Shown: piece by piece, positions 52,101 to 60,370 of the stretch | How the letters are laid out: every line of letters starts with the position of its first letter | Numbering within the stretch: position 1 is the first letter of the stretch | Source: Mesorhizobium sp. | Lineage (GTDB): Bacteria > Pseudomonadota > Alphaproteobacteria > Rhizobiales > Rhizobiaceae | Direction of reading: 5' to 3' | Assembly (NCBI RefSeq): GCF_004962245.1 | Contig: NZ_SUHQ01000037.1 | Coordinates: forward strand, 1-64,000 | Length of the DNA stretch: 64,000 nucleotides | The notes under the pieces: model-generated | Told to the model about the DNA's origin: nothing | What the model saw: the letters and a program-made list of their open reading frames with translations, nothing else | Databases searched by the model: none | Translations under genes and position numbers: made by a program

Positions 52101-52200
52101 AGAGCGATGTGCGTCCACTTGGACTCACAAAGTGCCCTCTAACATTTTGACCCCGCATCGTGCTTTTCCGAAAATCGATTTCGATTTTCGAGCCGATGCG
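52101..52200. repeat. Short dispersed rhizobial repeat upstream of the nucleoside importer
   Basis: The 100-base element reads AGAGCGATGTGCGTCCACTT, ending in a stem: CGCATCG (left) with CGATGCG (right) enclosing CCGAAAATCG-ATTT-CGATTTTCG. Layout matches the copy at 46252. Such elements are very common between genes of Mesorhizobium and may fold as RNA hairpins. It lies 125 bases upstream of the ATPase start, in what would be the 5' region of the importer operon. Confidence 0.65.
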
Positions 52201-52325
52201 TTAGGTTTTCCGCTGAAATTCTTGAAGCTCTTTCAAGACGTGTGCCGCTTTCCGACGAGAGCCGGCCGCGCATACCATGCTTGCGGGAACACAGAACATA
52301 TCTGGCAAACCAGATGGGAGGCACT

Positions 52326-53891
52326 GTGAGTGCAAATCAGGACGGCGCAAACCTGCTCGAGGTTCGTGGCCTCACCAAGATATTCGGCACGCTGACAGCG
52401 TGCGACCATATCGATCTCGACGTCGCAAAAGGCGAAATCCACGCGTTGCTCGGCGAGAACGGCGCCGGCAAGTCGACGCTCGTCAAAATGCTGTTCGGAA
52501 CACTGGAGCCCAATTCGGGCGAGATTTTATGGAACGGTCAGGCGGTGACGATCACCAGTCCCGGCTTTGCGAAGAAGCTTGGCATCGGCATGGTGTTCCA
52601 GCATTTTTCGCTGTTCGAGGCACTGACGGCGGCCGAGAACATCGCGCTGTCGCTGGATGACGGTTCGCCGATCAGCACGATCGCTGCGAAGGCGAGGGCG
52701 CTTTCCTACAGCTACGGCCTGCCGCTCGACCCGCAATCGCTGGTCGGCGACCTGTCGGTCGGGGAGCGACAGCGCATCGAGATCATCCGCTGCCTTCTGC
52801 AGACGCCGCAGCTCATCATCCTCGACGAGCCGACTTCGGTGCTGACGCCGCAGGAAGCCGACAAGCTGTTCGAGACGCTCGAACGGCTGCGCTCGGAAGG
52901 AAAGTCCATCCTCTACATTTCGCACCGGCTGGAAGAGGTCAAACGCATCTGCGACCGCGCCACGGTGCTGCGCCACGGCAAGGTGGTCGGCCATTGCAAC
53001 CCGCGCGAGGAAACCGCGGCATCGCTGGCGCGCATGATGGTCGGCAACGACGTGCAGGCCGTGGTGCGCGCGCCGGCCCGGGGTATCGAAACCGCGCAGC
53101 CGCTGCTTGAAATCCGCGCACTCAGCCGCAAGCCGGCAACGCCGTTCTCGATCCCGCTCAGGAACATTAACCTGACGGTGCGGGCCGGCGAAGTGATCGG
53201 CATTGCAGGCGTCGCTGGCAACGGCCAGGGCGAGTTCTTCGAATCCGTTTCCGGCGAAGTGCCGCAGCAGGATGCAGCCTCGGTGCGCATCCGCGGAAAG
53301 GATGCCGGCGGTCTCGGTATCACCGGCAGGCGGCTGATGGGCGCCGCCTTCGTGCCTGAGGAGCGACTCGGCCACGGTGCGGCGCCGCGCATGAAGCTCT
53401 CGGAAAACCTGCTGCTGTCGCGCCATGCCACCGACGGCAAGGTGTTTGTCGGCGCCGGCGGAATGGTCAAAAGCGATGCGATCTATGCCGCTTCCCAGCG
53501 CATTATCGAGGCGATGGATGTGCGCAAGAGCGCTCCCGACCCGGAGGCGGCAGCGCTTTCAGGCGGCAATCTGCAGAAATTCATCGTCGGCCGAGAGCTC
53601 GACCGCAGGCCTGATGTCATGGTCGTCAATCAGCCGACATGGGGCGTCGACGCCGGTGCGGCCGCCCACATTCGCCAGACGCTGATCGGATTGGCGCGCA
53701 GCGGCTCGGCAGTGCTGGTCATCAGCCAGGATCTCGACGAATTGTTCGAGATCTCCGACGCGATCGCCGTGATGCACAATGGCGTATTGTCAAAGCCTTT
53801 GCCGATCGCTGAGGCTACCTTCGAAAAGGTCGGGCTGCTGATGGGCGGGGCCGAGCCCGGCCATGTCGAACACGTTCTGGAGACGTCATAA
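52326..53891 (+). CDS. Nucleoside ABC transporter ATP-binding protein (NupA/YufO-like)
   Basis: A 521-residue ATPase with two fused cassettes. The first has ALLGENGAGKSTLVKMLFGT, LSVGERQRIEIIRCLL and LIILDEPTSVLTPQEADKL; the second has the degenerate Walker A GIAGVAGNGQGEFFESVSGE, LSGGNLQKFIVGREL and VMVVNQPTWGVDAGAA, the normal asymmetry of RbsA/YufO-type proteins. It powers the BMP-family importer together with the two permeases and the binding protein. Start GTG 52326 follows GGGAGG closely; ATG 52314 is the alternative. First of four genes read as one operon. Confidence 0.92.
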   Translation: MSANQDGANLLEVRGLTKIFGTLTACDHIDLDVAKGEIHALLGENGAGKSTLVKMLFGTLEPNSGEILWNGQAVTITSPGFAKKLGIGMVFQHFSLFEALTAAENIALSLDDGSPISTIAAKARALSYSYGLPLDPQSLVGDLSVGERQRIEIIRCLLQTPQLIILDEPTSVLTPQEADKLFETLERLRSEGKSILYISHRLEEVKRICDRATVLRHGKVVGHCNPREETAASLARMMVGNDVQAVVRAPARGIETAQPLLEIRALSRKPATPFSIPLRNINLTVRAGEVIGIAGVAGNGQGEFFESVSGEVPQQDAASVRIRGKDAGGLGITGRRLMGAAFVPEERLGHGAAPRMKLSENLLLSRHATDGKVFVGAGGMVKSDAIYAASQRIIEAMDVRKSAPDPEAAALSGGNLQKFIVGRELDRRPDVMVVNQPTWGVDAGAAAHIRQTLIGLARSGSAVLVISQDLDELFEISDAIAVMHNGVLSKPLPIAEATFEKVGLLMGGAEPGHVEHVLETS

Positions 53892-55000
53892 TGCGCCTCG
53901 AACTCATCAAACGCCCGCAACGCTCCATGCTGTTCTCGGCGCTGTCGCCCTTCATTGCATTCATGTTGACGATCATTGCCGGGGCCATCCTGTTCGCGCT
54001 GCTTGGCGTCAACCCTTTGAAGGCGTTCCAAATTTACTTCATCGAGCCGGTCAGTCAGGTCTGGCAGCTGCACGAGCTGGCGATCAAGGCGGCACCGCTC
54101 ATCCTGATCGGCGTCGGCCTGTCGGTTTGCTACAGAGCCAATATCTGGAACATCGGCGCAGAAGGCCAATTCATCCTGGGTGGCATCGTCGGCTCGATCA
54201 TCCCGGTGCTGTTTCCCCAGTTTGAAGGCCCGCTGGTGCTGCCGCTGATGCTGCTGTTCGGCATGGTCGGCGGCGCTGCCTATGCCACCGTTCCGGCGCT
54301 GCTCAAGACCCGCTTCAACACCAACGAGATCCTGACCAGCCTGATGCTGGTCTATGTCGCCCAACTCTTCCTCGACTGGCTGGTGCGCGGGCCGTGGCGC
54401 GATCCGAAGGGCTTCAATTTCCCGCAGACGATACAGTTCAACGACTCGGCGATATTGCCGGAACTGATGCCTGCCTCCGGCCGCGCCAATTGGGGTTTCG
54501 TCTTCGCGCTGGTCGCAGCGGTGCTGGTCTGGATCCTGATGAGCCGCATGCTGAAAGGCTTCGAGGTCCGCGTGCTCGGCTCAAGCCCCAGGGCAGGGCG
54601 CTTCGCTGGCTTCGGCATCAACCGGATGGTTTTCTTCGCCTTCATGCTGTCGGGTGCACTGGCTGGACTTGCCGGCATCTCGGAAGTCTCCGGCGCCATC
54701 GGCCAGCTGCAGCCGGTCATTTCGCCCGGCTACGGCTTCACCGCCATCATCGTGGCGTTCCTCGGCCGGCTCAATCCGCTGGGCATCGTTGCCGCGGGCC
54801 TGGTGCTGGCGCTGACCTATCTCGGCGGCGAGGCGGTGCAAAGCGCACTCGGCATCTCCGACAAGGTGGCGCGCGTGTTCCAGGGCATGCTCCTGTTCTT
54901 CGTGCTCGGCTGTGACACGCTCATTCACTACCGCATTCGCCTGATCGGCTTTGCCACGCCGAAGCTTGAAGCCGCGCCGAAACTGGAGGAGGTTCACTGA
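53891..55000 (+). CDS. Nucleoside ABC transporter permease (NupB/YufP-like)
   Basis: A 369-residue permease of the BPD_transp_2 (branched-chain/ribose) type with about ten helices: FIAFMLTIIAGAILFALLGV, IWNIGAEGQFILGGIVGSII, LKTRFNTNEILTSLMLVYVA, and SGALAGLAGISEVSGAIGQL with GYGFTAIIVAFLGRLNPLGI. The 'R-N-NIGAEGQ' loop and 'NEI-T-LM' region are characteristic of YufP-type purine-nucleoside permeases. Its ATG overlaps the ATPase stop by 1 base (TAATG). Confidence 0.92.
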   Translation: MRLELIKRPQRSMLFSALSPFIAFMLTIIAGAILFALLGVNPLKAFQIYFIEPVSQVWQLHELAIKAAPLILIGVGLSVCYRANIWNIGAEGQFILGGIVGSIIPVLFPQFEGPLVLPLMLLFGMVGGAAYATVPALLKTRFNTNEILTSLMLVYVAQLFLDWLVRGPWRDPKGFNFPQTIQFNDSAILPELMPASGRANWGFVFALVAAVLVWILMSRMLKGFEVRVLGSSPRAGRFAGFGINRMVFFAFMLSGALAGLAGISEVSGAIGQLQPVISPGYGFTAIIVAFLGRLNPLGIVAAGLVLALTYLGGEAVQSALGISDKVARVFQGMLLFFVLGCDTLIHYRIRLIGFATPKLEAAPKLEEVH

Positions 55001-55920
55001 TGGACATCACCGTCAACATCCTTTTGACCATTGCAACCGCGGCGACGCCTTTGCTGATCGCGGCGATCGGCGAGCTGGTGGTCGAACGTTCCGGCGTGCT
55101 CAATCTCGGTGTCGAAGGGATGATGATCATGGGGGCGGTCGGCGGTTTCGGCGCCGGTTATCTCACCGGATCGCCGTGGATCGGGTTGTTGGCGGCGATC
55201 GCCTTGGGCGCGGTGTTTTCGTTGCTGTTCGCCGTCATGACGCTGTCGCTGGCCACCAACCAGGTGGCCACCGGCCTGTCGCTGACATTGCTCGGCCTTG
55301 GCCTTTCCGGCATGATGGGAACCAGCTTTGTCGGCCAGCCCGGCGCGAGGCTGCCAAATCTCGACATTCCAGGCCTGACAGCGATCCCCGTCGTCGGCAG
55401 GCTGTTGTTCGGCCAGGACCCGATCTTCTATATCTCGATCGCATTGACCGCCGCCGTCATGTGGTTCCTGTTCAAAACCCGCACCGGGCTCACGCTGCGT
55501 TCGATCGGCGACAGCCACACCTCGGCCCATGCGCTCGGCATTCACGTCATCCGCTACCGCTATCTGGCGGTAATCTTCGGCGGCGCCTGTGCCGGCCTTG
55601 CCGGGGGGCACCTGTCGCTGGTCTACACGCCGCAATGGGTGGAGAACATGACCGCCGGACGCGGCTGGATCGCGCTGGCGCTGGTCGTGTTCGCATCATG
55701 GCGGCCATGGCGGGTGCTGGCCGGTGCCTATATCTTCGGCGCAGTATGGATAGGCCAGCTTCATGCACAGGCTTTTGGCATTCCGGTTCCCTCGCAACTG
55801 CTTTCTTCGTTGCCCTATCTGGCAACCATCGTGGTTCTCGTTCTAATCTCGCGCAACAAGCGTTTGACGATGATGAACACACCGGCTTCCTTGGGGCAGC
55901 CATTCGTTCCGGATCGTTGA
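55000..55920 (+). CDS. Nucleoside ABC transporter permease (NupC/YufQ-like)
   Basis: A 306-residue BPD_transp_2 permease: TPLLIAAIGELVVERSGVLN followed by LGVEGMMIMGAVGGFG, LATNQVATGLSLTLLGLGLS, and GGACAGLAGGHLSLVYTPQW with ENMTAGRGWIALALVVFASW (the 'GRGWIA' loop). It pairs with the NupB-like subunit; its ATG overlaps that gene's TGA (TGATG). The binding-protein gene follows 51 bases later. Confidence 0.92.
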   Translation: MDITVNILLTIATAATPLLIAAIGELVVERSGVLNLGVEGMMIMGAVGGFGAGYLTGSPWIGLLAAIALGAVFSLLFAVMTLSLATNQVATGLSLTLLGLGLSGMMGTSFVGQPGARLPNLDIPGLTAIPVVGRLLFGQDPIFYISIALTAAVMWFLFKTRTGLTLRSIGDSHTSAHALGIHVIRYRYLAVIFGGACAGLAGGHLSLVYTPQWVENMTAGRGWIALALVVFASWRPWRVLAGAYIFGAVWIGQLHAQAFGIPVPSQLLSSLPYLATIVVLVLISRNKRLTMMNTPASLGQPFVPDR

Positions 55921-55971
55921 CAACAAAAAACAGACGGGAAGCTCCAAGGCTTAACTCAGAGAGGTAACACG

Positions 55972-57039
55972 ATGAAAAAACTGCTTATTGCGCTGGTGAC
56001 GACGGTGGCGACATTGTCGCTGGCGGCGACCGCCGAAGCTCAGGAAAAGCTGAAAGCCTGTTGGGTCTATACCGGCCCGATCGGCGATTTCGGCTATTCG
56101 TACCAGCATGACCAGGGCCGCCTGGAGGTGGAGAAGGCACTCGGCGACAAGGTCGAGACCGCGTATCTGGAGAACGTCTCCGAGGGTCCCGATGCCGATC
56201 GTGCCTTCGAGCGCCTGGCGCGCGAAGGATGTAAGATCATCTTCGGCACCTCCTTCGGCTTCATGGACCCCGAAGTGAAGGTTGCCAAGAAATTCCCCGA
56301 CGTGATGTTCGAGCACGCGACCGGCTACAAGACATCAGAAAATCTCGGCATCTACAATGCGCGTTTCTATGAAGGCCGCTACATTCTCGGCCAGATCGCC
56401 GCCAAGCAATCGAAGTCGGGCGTCGCCGGCTATATCGTTTCGTTCCCGATCCCCGAAGTGGTGATGGGCATCAATTCCTTCATGCTCGGCGCCCAGTCGA
56501 TCAACCCAGACTTCAAGGCTAAGATCGTCTGGGTCAATTCATGGTTCGATCCGGGCAAGGAAGCCGACGCCGCCAAGGCTTTGTTCGACCAGGGTGCCGA
56601 CATCATCGTCCAGCACACCGACTCTACCGCTGCCCTGCAAGTCGCCGAAGAGCGCGGCCTGCAGGGGTTCGGTCAGTCTTCGGATATGATCAAGTTCGCT
56701 CCCAAGGCGCAGTTGACCTCGATTGTCGACGATTGGGGGCCGTATTATATCAGCCGGGTGAAGGCCGCGCTCGACGGCACATGGAAGCCGGGCAATGTCT
56801 GGCTGGGCATCAAAGACGGCGCGGTTAAAATGGCCGCTTACACCAACATGCCCGACGACGTTAAGGCAATGGCGCAAGCCACCGAGAAGAAGATCGTCGA
56901 CGGATGGAACCCCTTCACCGGGCCGATTGCCAAGCAGGACGGAACGCCGTGGCTGAAGGAAGGGGAAGTCGCGGACGACGGCACGTTGCTCGGCATGAAC
57001 TTCTACATCAAGGGCGTCGACGACAAGCTGCCGCAGTAA
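55972..57039 (+). CDS. BMP-family nucleoside-binding protein
   Basis: A 355-residue periplasmic (or lipid-free) binding protein with signal peptide (LLIALVTTVATLSLAATAEA). The BMP family fold is shown by GPIGDFGYSYQHDQGRLEVE, FERLAREGCKIIFGTSFGFM, YEGRYILGQIAAKQSKSGVA, and QHTDSTAALQVAEERGLQGF. It is the fourth gene of the importer operon (ATPase, two permeases, binding protein); family members bind purine or pyrimidine nucleosides. Its ribosome-binding site is GAGAGGTAACACG. A terminator follows 51 bases after its stop. Confidence 0.92.
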   Translation: MKKLLIALVTTVATLSLAATAEAQEKLKACWVYTGPIGDFGYSYQHDQGRLEVEKALGDKVETAYLENVSEGPDADRAFERLAREGCKIIFGTSFGFMDPEVKVAKKFPDVMFEHATGYKTSENLGIYNARFYEGRYILGQIAAKQSKSGVAGYIVSFPIPEVVMGINSFMLGAQSINPDFKAKIVWVNSWFDPGKEADAAKALFDQGADIIVQHTDSTAALQVAEERGLQGFGQSSDMIKFAPKAQLTSIVDDWGPYYISRVKAALDGTWKPGNVWLGIKDGAVKMAAYTNMPDDVKAMAQATEKKIVDGWNPFTGPIAKQDGTPWLKEGEVADDGTLLGMNFYIKGVDDKLPQ

Positions 57040-57090
57040 GACAAGCCGAGTTCACATGGCCAAATCTTGACAGGCCGAATCTTGGCAGGA

Positions 57091-57114
57091 AAGGGCGCCG
57101 CACGGCGCCCTTTT
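57091..57114. terminator. Terminator between the importer operon and rimO
   Basis: Stem AAGGGCGCC-GCAC-GGCGCCCTT (9 bp) followed by TTCGTTTA-type T-rich sequence (TTTT at 57111-57114). It ends the nucleoside importer transcript and, with the A-rich left flank, could also end the convergent rimO. Confidence 0.8.
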
Positions 57115-57134
57115 CGTTTAAAGCGAGAATGCGA

Positions 57135-58448
57135 TCAGACCGCTGAGCCGTAGAGATCGTAGGCGTCGGCTCGGTCGATCTTGACGGTGACAATGTCGCC
57201 GGCGCGCAACGGACGCCGCGACTGGATGTGCACCGAGCCGTCGATTTCGGGCGCGTCGTACTTGGTGCGGCCCTTCGCCGAGGTGCCATGCGCCTCGTCG
57301 ATCAGGACAGGCAGGCGCTTGCCGACCTTCCTGGCGAGTTGCGTCGCCGAGATTTTCTGCTGGCGCTGCATGAAGCGATGCCAGCGCGCCTCCTTGATCT
57401 CCTGCGGTACCTGGTCGAGGCCGAGGTCATTGGAGCGGGCGCCCCTGACCGGCTCGTATTTGAAACAGCCGGCGCGATCGATCCTGGCTTCGTCCAGCCA
57501 GTCGAGCAGCATCTCGAAATCGTCGTCCGTCTCGCCGGGGAAGCCGACGATGAAGGTGGAGCGAATGGCGAGATCCGGACAGATTTCGCGCCAGCCGCGA
57601 ATGCGGTCGAGCGTCTTTTCGCCATGGGCGGGCCGGCGCATGTTCTTCAGCACCTGCGGCGAGGCGTGCTGGAACGGGATGTCCAGATAGGGAAGGATCT
57701 TTCCTTCGGCCATCAGCGGGATGACGTCGGCGACATGCGGGTAGGGGTAGACATAATGCATGCGCACCCAGACGCCGAGCTTGCCCAATTCCTCCGACAG
57801 ATCAAGGAACTTTGCCCGCACTTCGCGATCGCCAAACTGGCTTGCCTGGTACTTGATGTCGATGCCGTAGGCGCTGGTATCCTGCGAAATGACCAGGATT
57901 TCCTTGACGCCGGCCTTGGCCAGTTTCTCGGCCTCGCGCAACACATCGGCCGCCGGCCGCGAGACCAGGTCGCCGCGCAGCGCCGGGATGATGCAGAAGG
58001 TGCAGCGATTGTTGCAGCCCTCCGAAATCTTGAGATAGGCATAGTGGCGCGGCGTGAGCTTGACGCCTTGCGGCGGCAAAAGGTCGACATAGGGGTCGTG
58101 GCTCGGGGGTGCGGCCTCATGAACCGCAGCCATCACGCTTTCGTAGGCCTGCGGACCGGTGATGGCGAGAACGTTGGGATGTTTTTCGCGGATCACGTCC
58201 GGCTCGGCGCCGAGACAACCGGTGACGATGACCTTGCCATTCTCCGAAAGGGCTGAGCCGATGGCATTGAGCGATTCGTCGCGAGCCGAATCGAGAAAGC
58301 CGCAGGTGTTGACGACGACCAGATCGGCGCCGTCATGCTTGCGCGCGATCTCATAGCCTTCGGCGCGCAGGCGCGTGATGATGCGCTCCGAATCCACGAG
58401 GGCTTTCGGGCATCCAAGGCTGACGAAGCTGACGCGAGGGGCGGACAT
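57135..58448 (-). CDS. rimO: Ribosomal protein S12 methylthiotransferase RimO
   Basis: Radical-SAM enzyme that adds a methylthio group to an Asp of ribosomal protein S12. The 437-residue protein has an N-terminal MTTase domain with three Cys (VSLGCPKALVDSE, VVNTCGFLD, VTGCLGAEP), the radical-SAM motif KISEGCNNRCTFCIIPALRG, FIVGFPGETDDDFEMLLDWL, and a C-terminal TRAM domain (LPVLIDEA, then GDIVTVKIDRADAYDLYG). ATG 58448 opens at MSAPRVSFVSLGCPKALVDS; the earlier frame is non-homologous. Confidence 0.96.
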   Translation of the reverse strand: MSAPRVSFVSLGCPKALVDSERIITRLRAEGYEIARKHDGADLVVVNTCGFLDSARDESLNAIGSALSENGKVIVTGCLGAEPDVIREKHPNVLAITGPQAYESVMAAVHEAAPPSHDPYVDLLPPQGVKLTPRHYAYLKISEGCNNRCTFCIIPALRGDLVSRPAADVLREAEKLAKAGVKEILVISQDTSAYGIDIKYQASQFGDREVRAKFLDLSEELGKLGVWVRMHYVYPYPHVADVIPLMAEGKILPYLDIPFQHASPQVLKNMRRPAHGEKTLDRIRGWREICPDLAIRSTFIVGFPGETDDDFEMLLDWLDEARIDRAGCFKYEPVRGARSNDLGLDQVPQEIKEARWHRFMQRQQKISATQLARKVGKRLPVLIDEAHGTSAKGRTKYDAPEIDGSVHIQSRRPLRAGDIVTVKIDRADAYDLYGSAV

Positions 58449-58585
58449 AAAGGTTTTCCGGCTTTTCGGGATTTGGCGGCGCAGTATCACACTTGTTGCG
58501 GCATTGGTATGGGCCCGCGGCAATCGCGACGAAACGCACGACAAGTCTATGGGTGCCGATGGCGGAAGCGGCGCGACAGGCGGCG

Positions 58586-59245
58586 TCAGCTCACCGCGTT
58601 GTTCACATGTGGCCAGACTTCCATCGCGCCTCGATAGACCATGTCGAGCGCGACATAGAGGATGATCAGCAGGCCGATATAGGCGATCCAGCGATGGCGG
58701 TGCAACAGCCTGGCGATGAAGCTCGCGGCCAGCCCCATCAGCGCGATCGACAACACGAGGCCGATGATCAGCACGGAGAAATGATCGCGCGCCGCGCCAG
58801 CGACCGCCAGCACGTTGTCGAGCGACATCGAGACGTCGGCGATGACGATCTGCAGTGCGGCCTGGCCCAGCGTCTTGCGCGGCGTCTTGCCGGCCACGGC
58901 ATTATCCTTGTCGAAATCGGAATCGGCCAGCGCCTCGGTCGCTTCCAACTCGTCGGCTTGGGAGGTGCGCAGCTCGCGCCACATCTTCCAGCAAACCCAT
59001 AGAAGCAGGATGCCACCGGCCAGCAGCAGGCCGACGATCAAGAGCAGTTGAACGGTTACTGCTGCAAAACATATGCGCAGCACGGTCGCCGCCAGCACGC
59101 CAATGAGGATGGCCTTCTTGCGCTGTTCGGCCGGCAGGCCGGCCGCGGCAAGGCCGATGACGATGGCGTTGTCGCCTGCAAGTACGAGGTCGATGGCGAT
59201 AACCTGGAGCAGGGCCGAGAAGCCTGCGGCGGTAAAAATTTCCAT
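58586..59245 (-). CDS. TerC-family membrane protein (YjbE-like)
   Basis: A 219-residue protein with seven or so helices of the TerC family: FSALLQVIAIDLVLAGDNAI followed by VIGLAA and later IVIADVSMSLDNVLAVAGAA, the two 'D-x-x-LA-DN' repeats with conserved acidic residues of the TerC/Alx metal-exporter group. YjbE-like members are linked to manganese handling. The loop between helices 3 and 4 is long and charged (ADELEATEALADSDFDKDNA). ATG 59245 has CGGTTGATGG-type upstream sequence, without a strong Shine-Dalgarno. No yybP-type riboswitch was recognised upstream. Confidence 0.88.
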   Translation of the reverse strand: MEIFTAAGFSALLQVIAIDLVLAGDNAIVIGLAAAGLPAEQRKKAILIGVLAATVLRICFAAVTVQLLLIVGLLLAGGILLLWVCWKMWRELRTSQADELEATEALADSDFDKDNAVAGKTPRKTLGQAALQIVIADVSMSLDNVLAVAGAARDHFSVLIIGLVLSIALMGLAASFIARLLHRHRWIAYIGLLIILYVALDMVYRGAMEVWPHVNNAVS

Positions 59246-59399
59246 CAACCGGAAGTTCCTTGCTTGTTCGCGATCGTCGGCGCCGAGTATCCCGACGCCT
59301 AACGTGTATGGTTCCCGCGCGTCAAGAGACCGCTTGAAGCCAAGGCCGGTAAACCGGCTGATCGCGGCGGAATCACCATAAACGGGGATTTTCGCATCG

Positions 59400-60170
59400 T
59401 CACATCTGCACGGACATTCCGCCGTCAACGGTCAGAACATGCCCGTTGACGAAGGATGCCGCATCGCTGGCCAGGAAAAGGGCGGCGCCGGCGATTTCCT
59501 CCGGCCGTCCCCAGCGTTGCAGCGGAACCCGCTGGCGCGCGAAGGAAAGCATGTCGGGATCTTCCGCCAGCGCGGCATTGGTCTCGGTAGCGAACATCCC
59601 CGGGGCGATGGCGTTGCTGGTCACCCCGTGCGCGCCGTATTCGACGGCCATGCTGCGCATCAGGCCGGTCAGCCCCTGCTTGGCGGCGGGATAGACGGCG
59701 TCACCTGGACGCGCCATCTCGCCAACGATCGAGGTGATGGAGATCAGCCTGCCAAATCCTCGCGCCTTCATGATTTCCGCTGCATCCCGCGACAGCGAGA
59801 TCGCCGAAAGCAGATCCGTCCGGATCAGATCAAGGATATCGTCGTCATCGAACGCGGCGAGCGGCCTCCTGTCGCGGGCGCCGACATTGTTGACGAGAAT
59901 ATCGAGCCGGCCGCGGGTCTCGGCGATATCCGCGATCACGGTGCGGCCGGCCGCCACGTCCGCTATGTCGAAGGCCGCCGCCTGAGCACTGCCGCCACCC
60001 TCCGCGATGGCGGCGACGGCGCCATCGAGCACCGCGGCCGTACGTCCGGTCACAACCACATGCGCTCCCGCTTCGGCAAAGGCACGCGCGATCTCGAAGC
60101 CGAGCCCACGTCCGCCTCCGGTGATGAGCGCCACACGCCCCTGCAAGGAAAATCTGTCGAAAATGCCCAT
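59400..60170 (-). CDS. Short-chain dehydrogenase (gluconate 5-dehydrogenase-like)
   Basis: A 256-residue classical SDR: FSLQGRVALITGGGRGLGFE (cofactor site), VNNVGARDRRPLAAFDDDDI (NAG-like, here NNVG), catalytic ISITSIVGEMARPGDAVYPA followed by AKQ (Ser, Tyr, Lys), and VNGHVLTVDGGMSVQM. The 'F-L-GRVALITGGGRGLG' start resembles gluconate 5-dehydrogenase and sorbose-type SDRs, but the substrate cannot be decided. ATG 60170 opens at MGIFDRFSLQ; a longer frame upstream is not homologous. It diverges from the AraC-type gene at 60371. Confidence 0.85.
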   Translation of the reverse strand: MGIFDRFSLQGRVALITGGGRGLGFEIARAFAEAGAHVVVTGRTAAVLDGAVAAIAEGGGSAQAAAFDIADVAAGRTVIADIAETRGRLDILVNNVGARDRRPLAAFDDDDILDLIRTDLLSAISLSRDAAEIMKARGFGRLISITSIVGEMARPGDAVYPAAKQGLTGLMRSMAVEYGAHGVTSNAIAPGMFATETNAALAEDPDMLSFARQRVPLQRWGRPEEIAGAALFLASDAASFVNGHVLTVDGGMSVQM

Positions 60171-60370
60171 GCCAAGCGGTCCTTTGCAGGAATAGGGATA
60201 GTAAAAACGATGCCATGCGGCAATCGGCGACTGCGTCACGGAACGGCGCGGAATCGCCGGCAATGATGGGCAAGGCGACGCTTGATCGAGGATGGGGTTG
60301 ATGCAAGCCGCCATCGCAATAGATTACGGGCCGACGATGCCTGCGAACGTGTCCCTCACAGGAGAGGCTC

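Noticed and set aside
59246..59399. Possible yybP-ykoY manganese riboswitch before the TerC gene
   Set aside because: The conserved loop sequences were not found; only a small GC hairpin is present.
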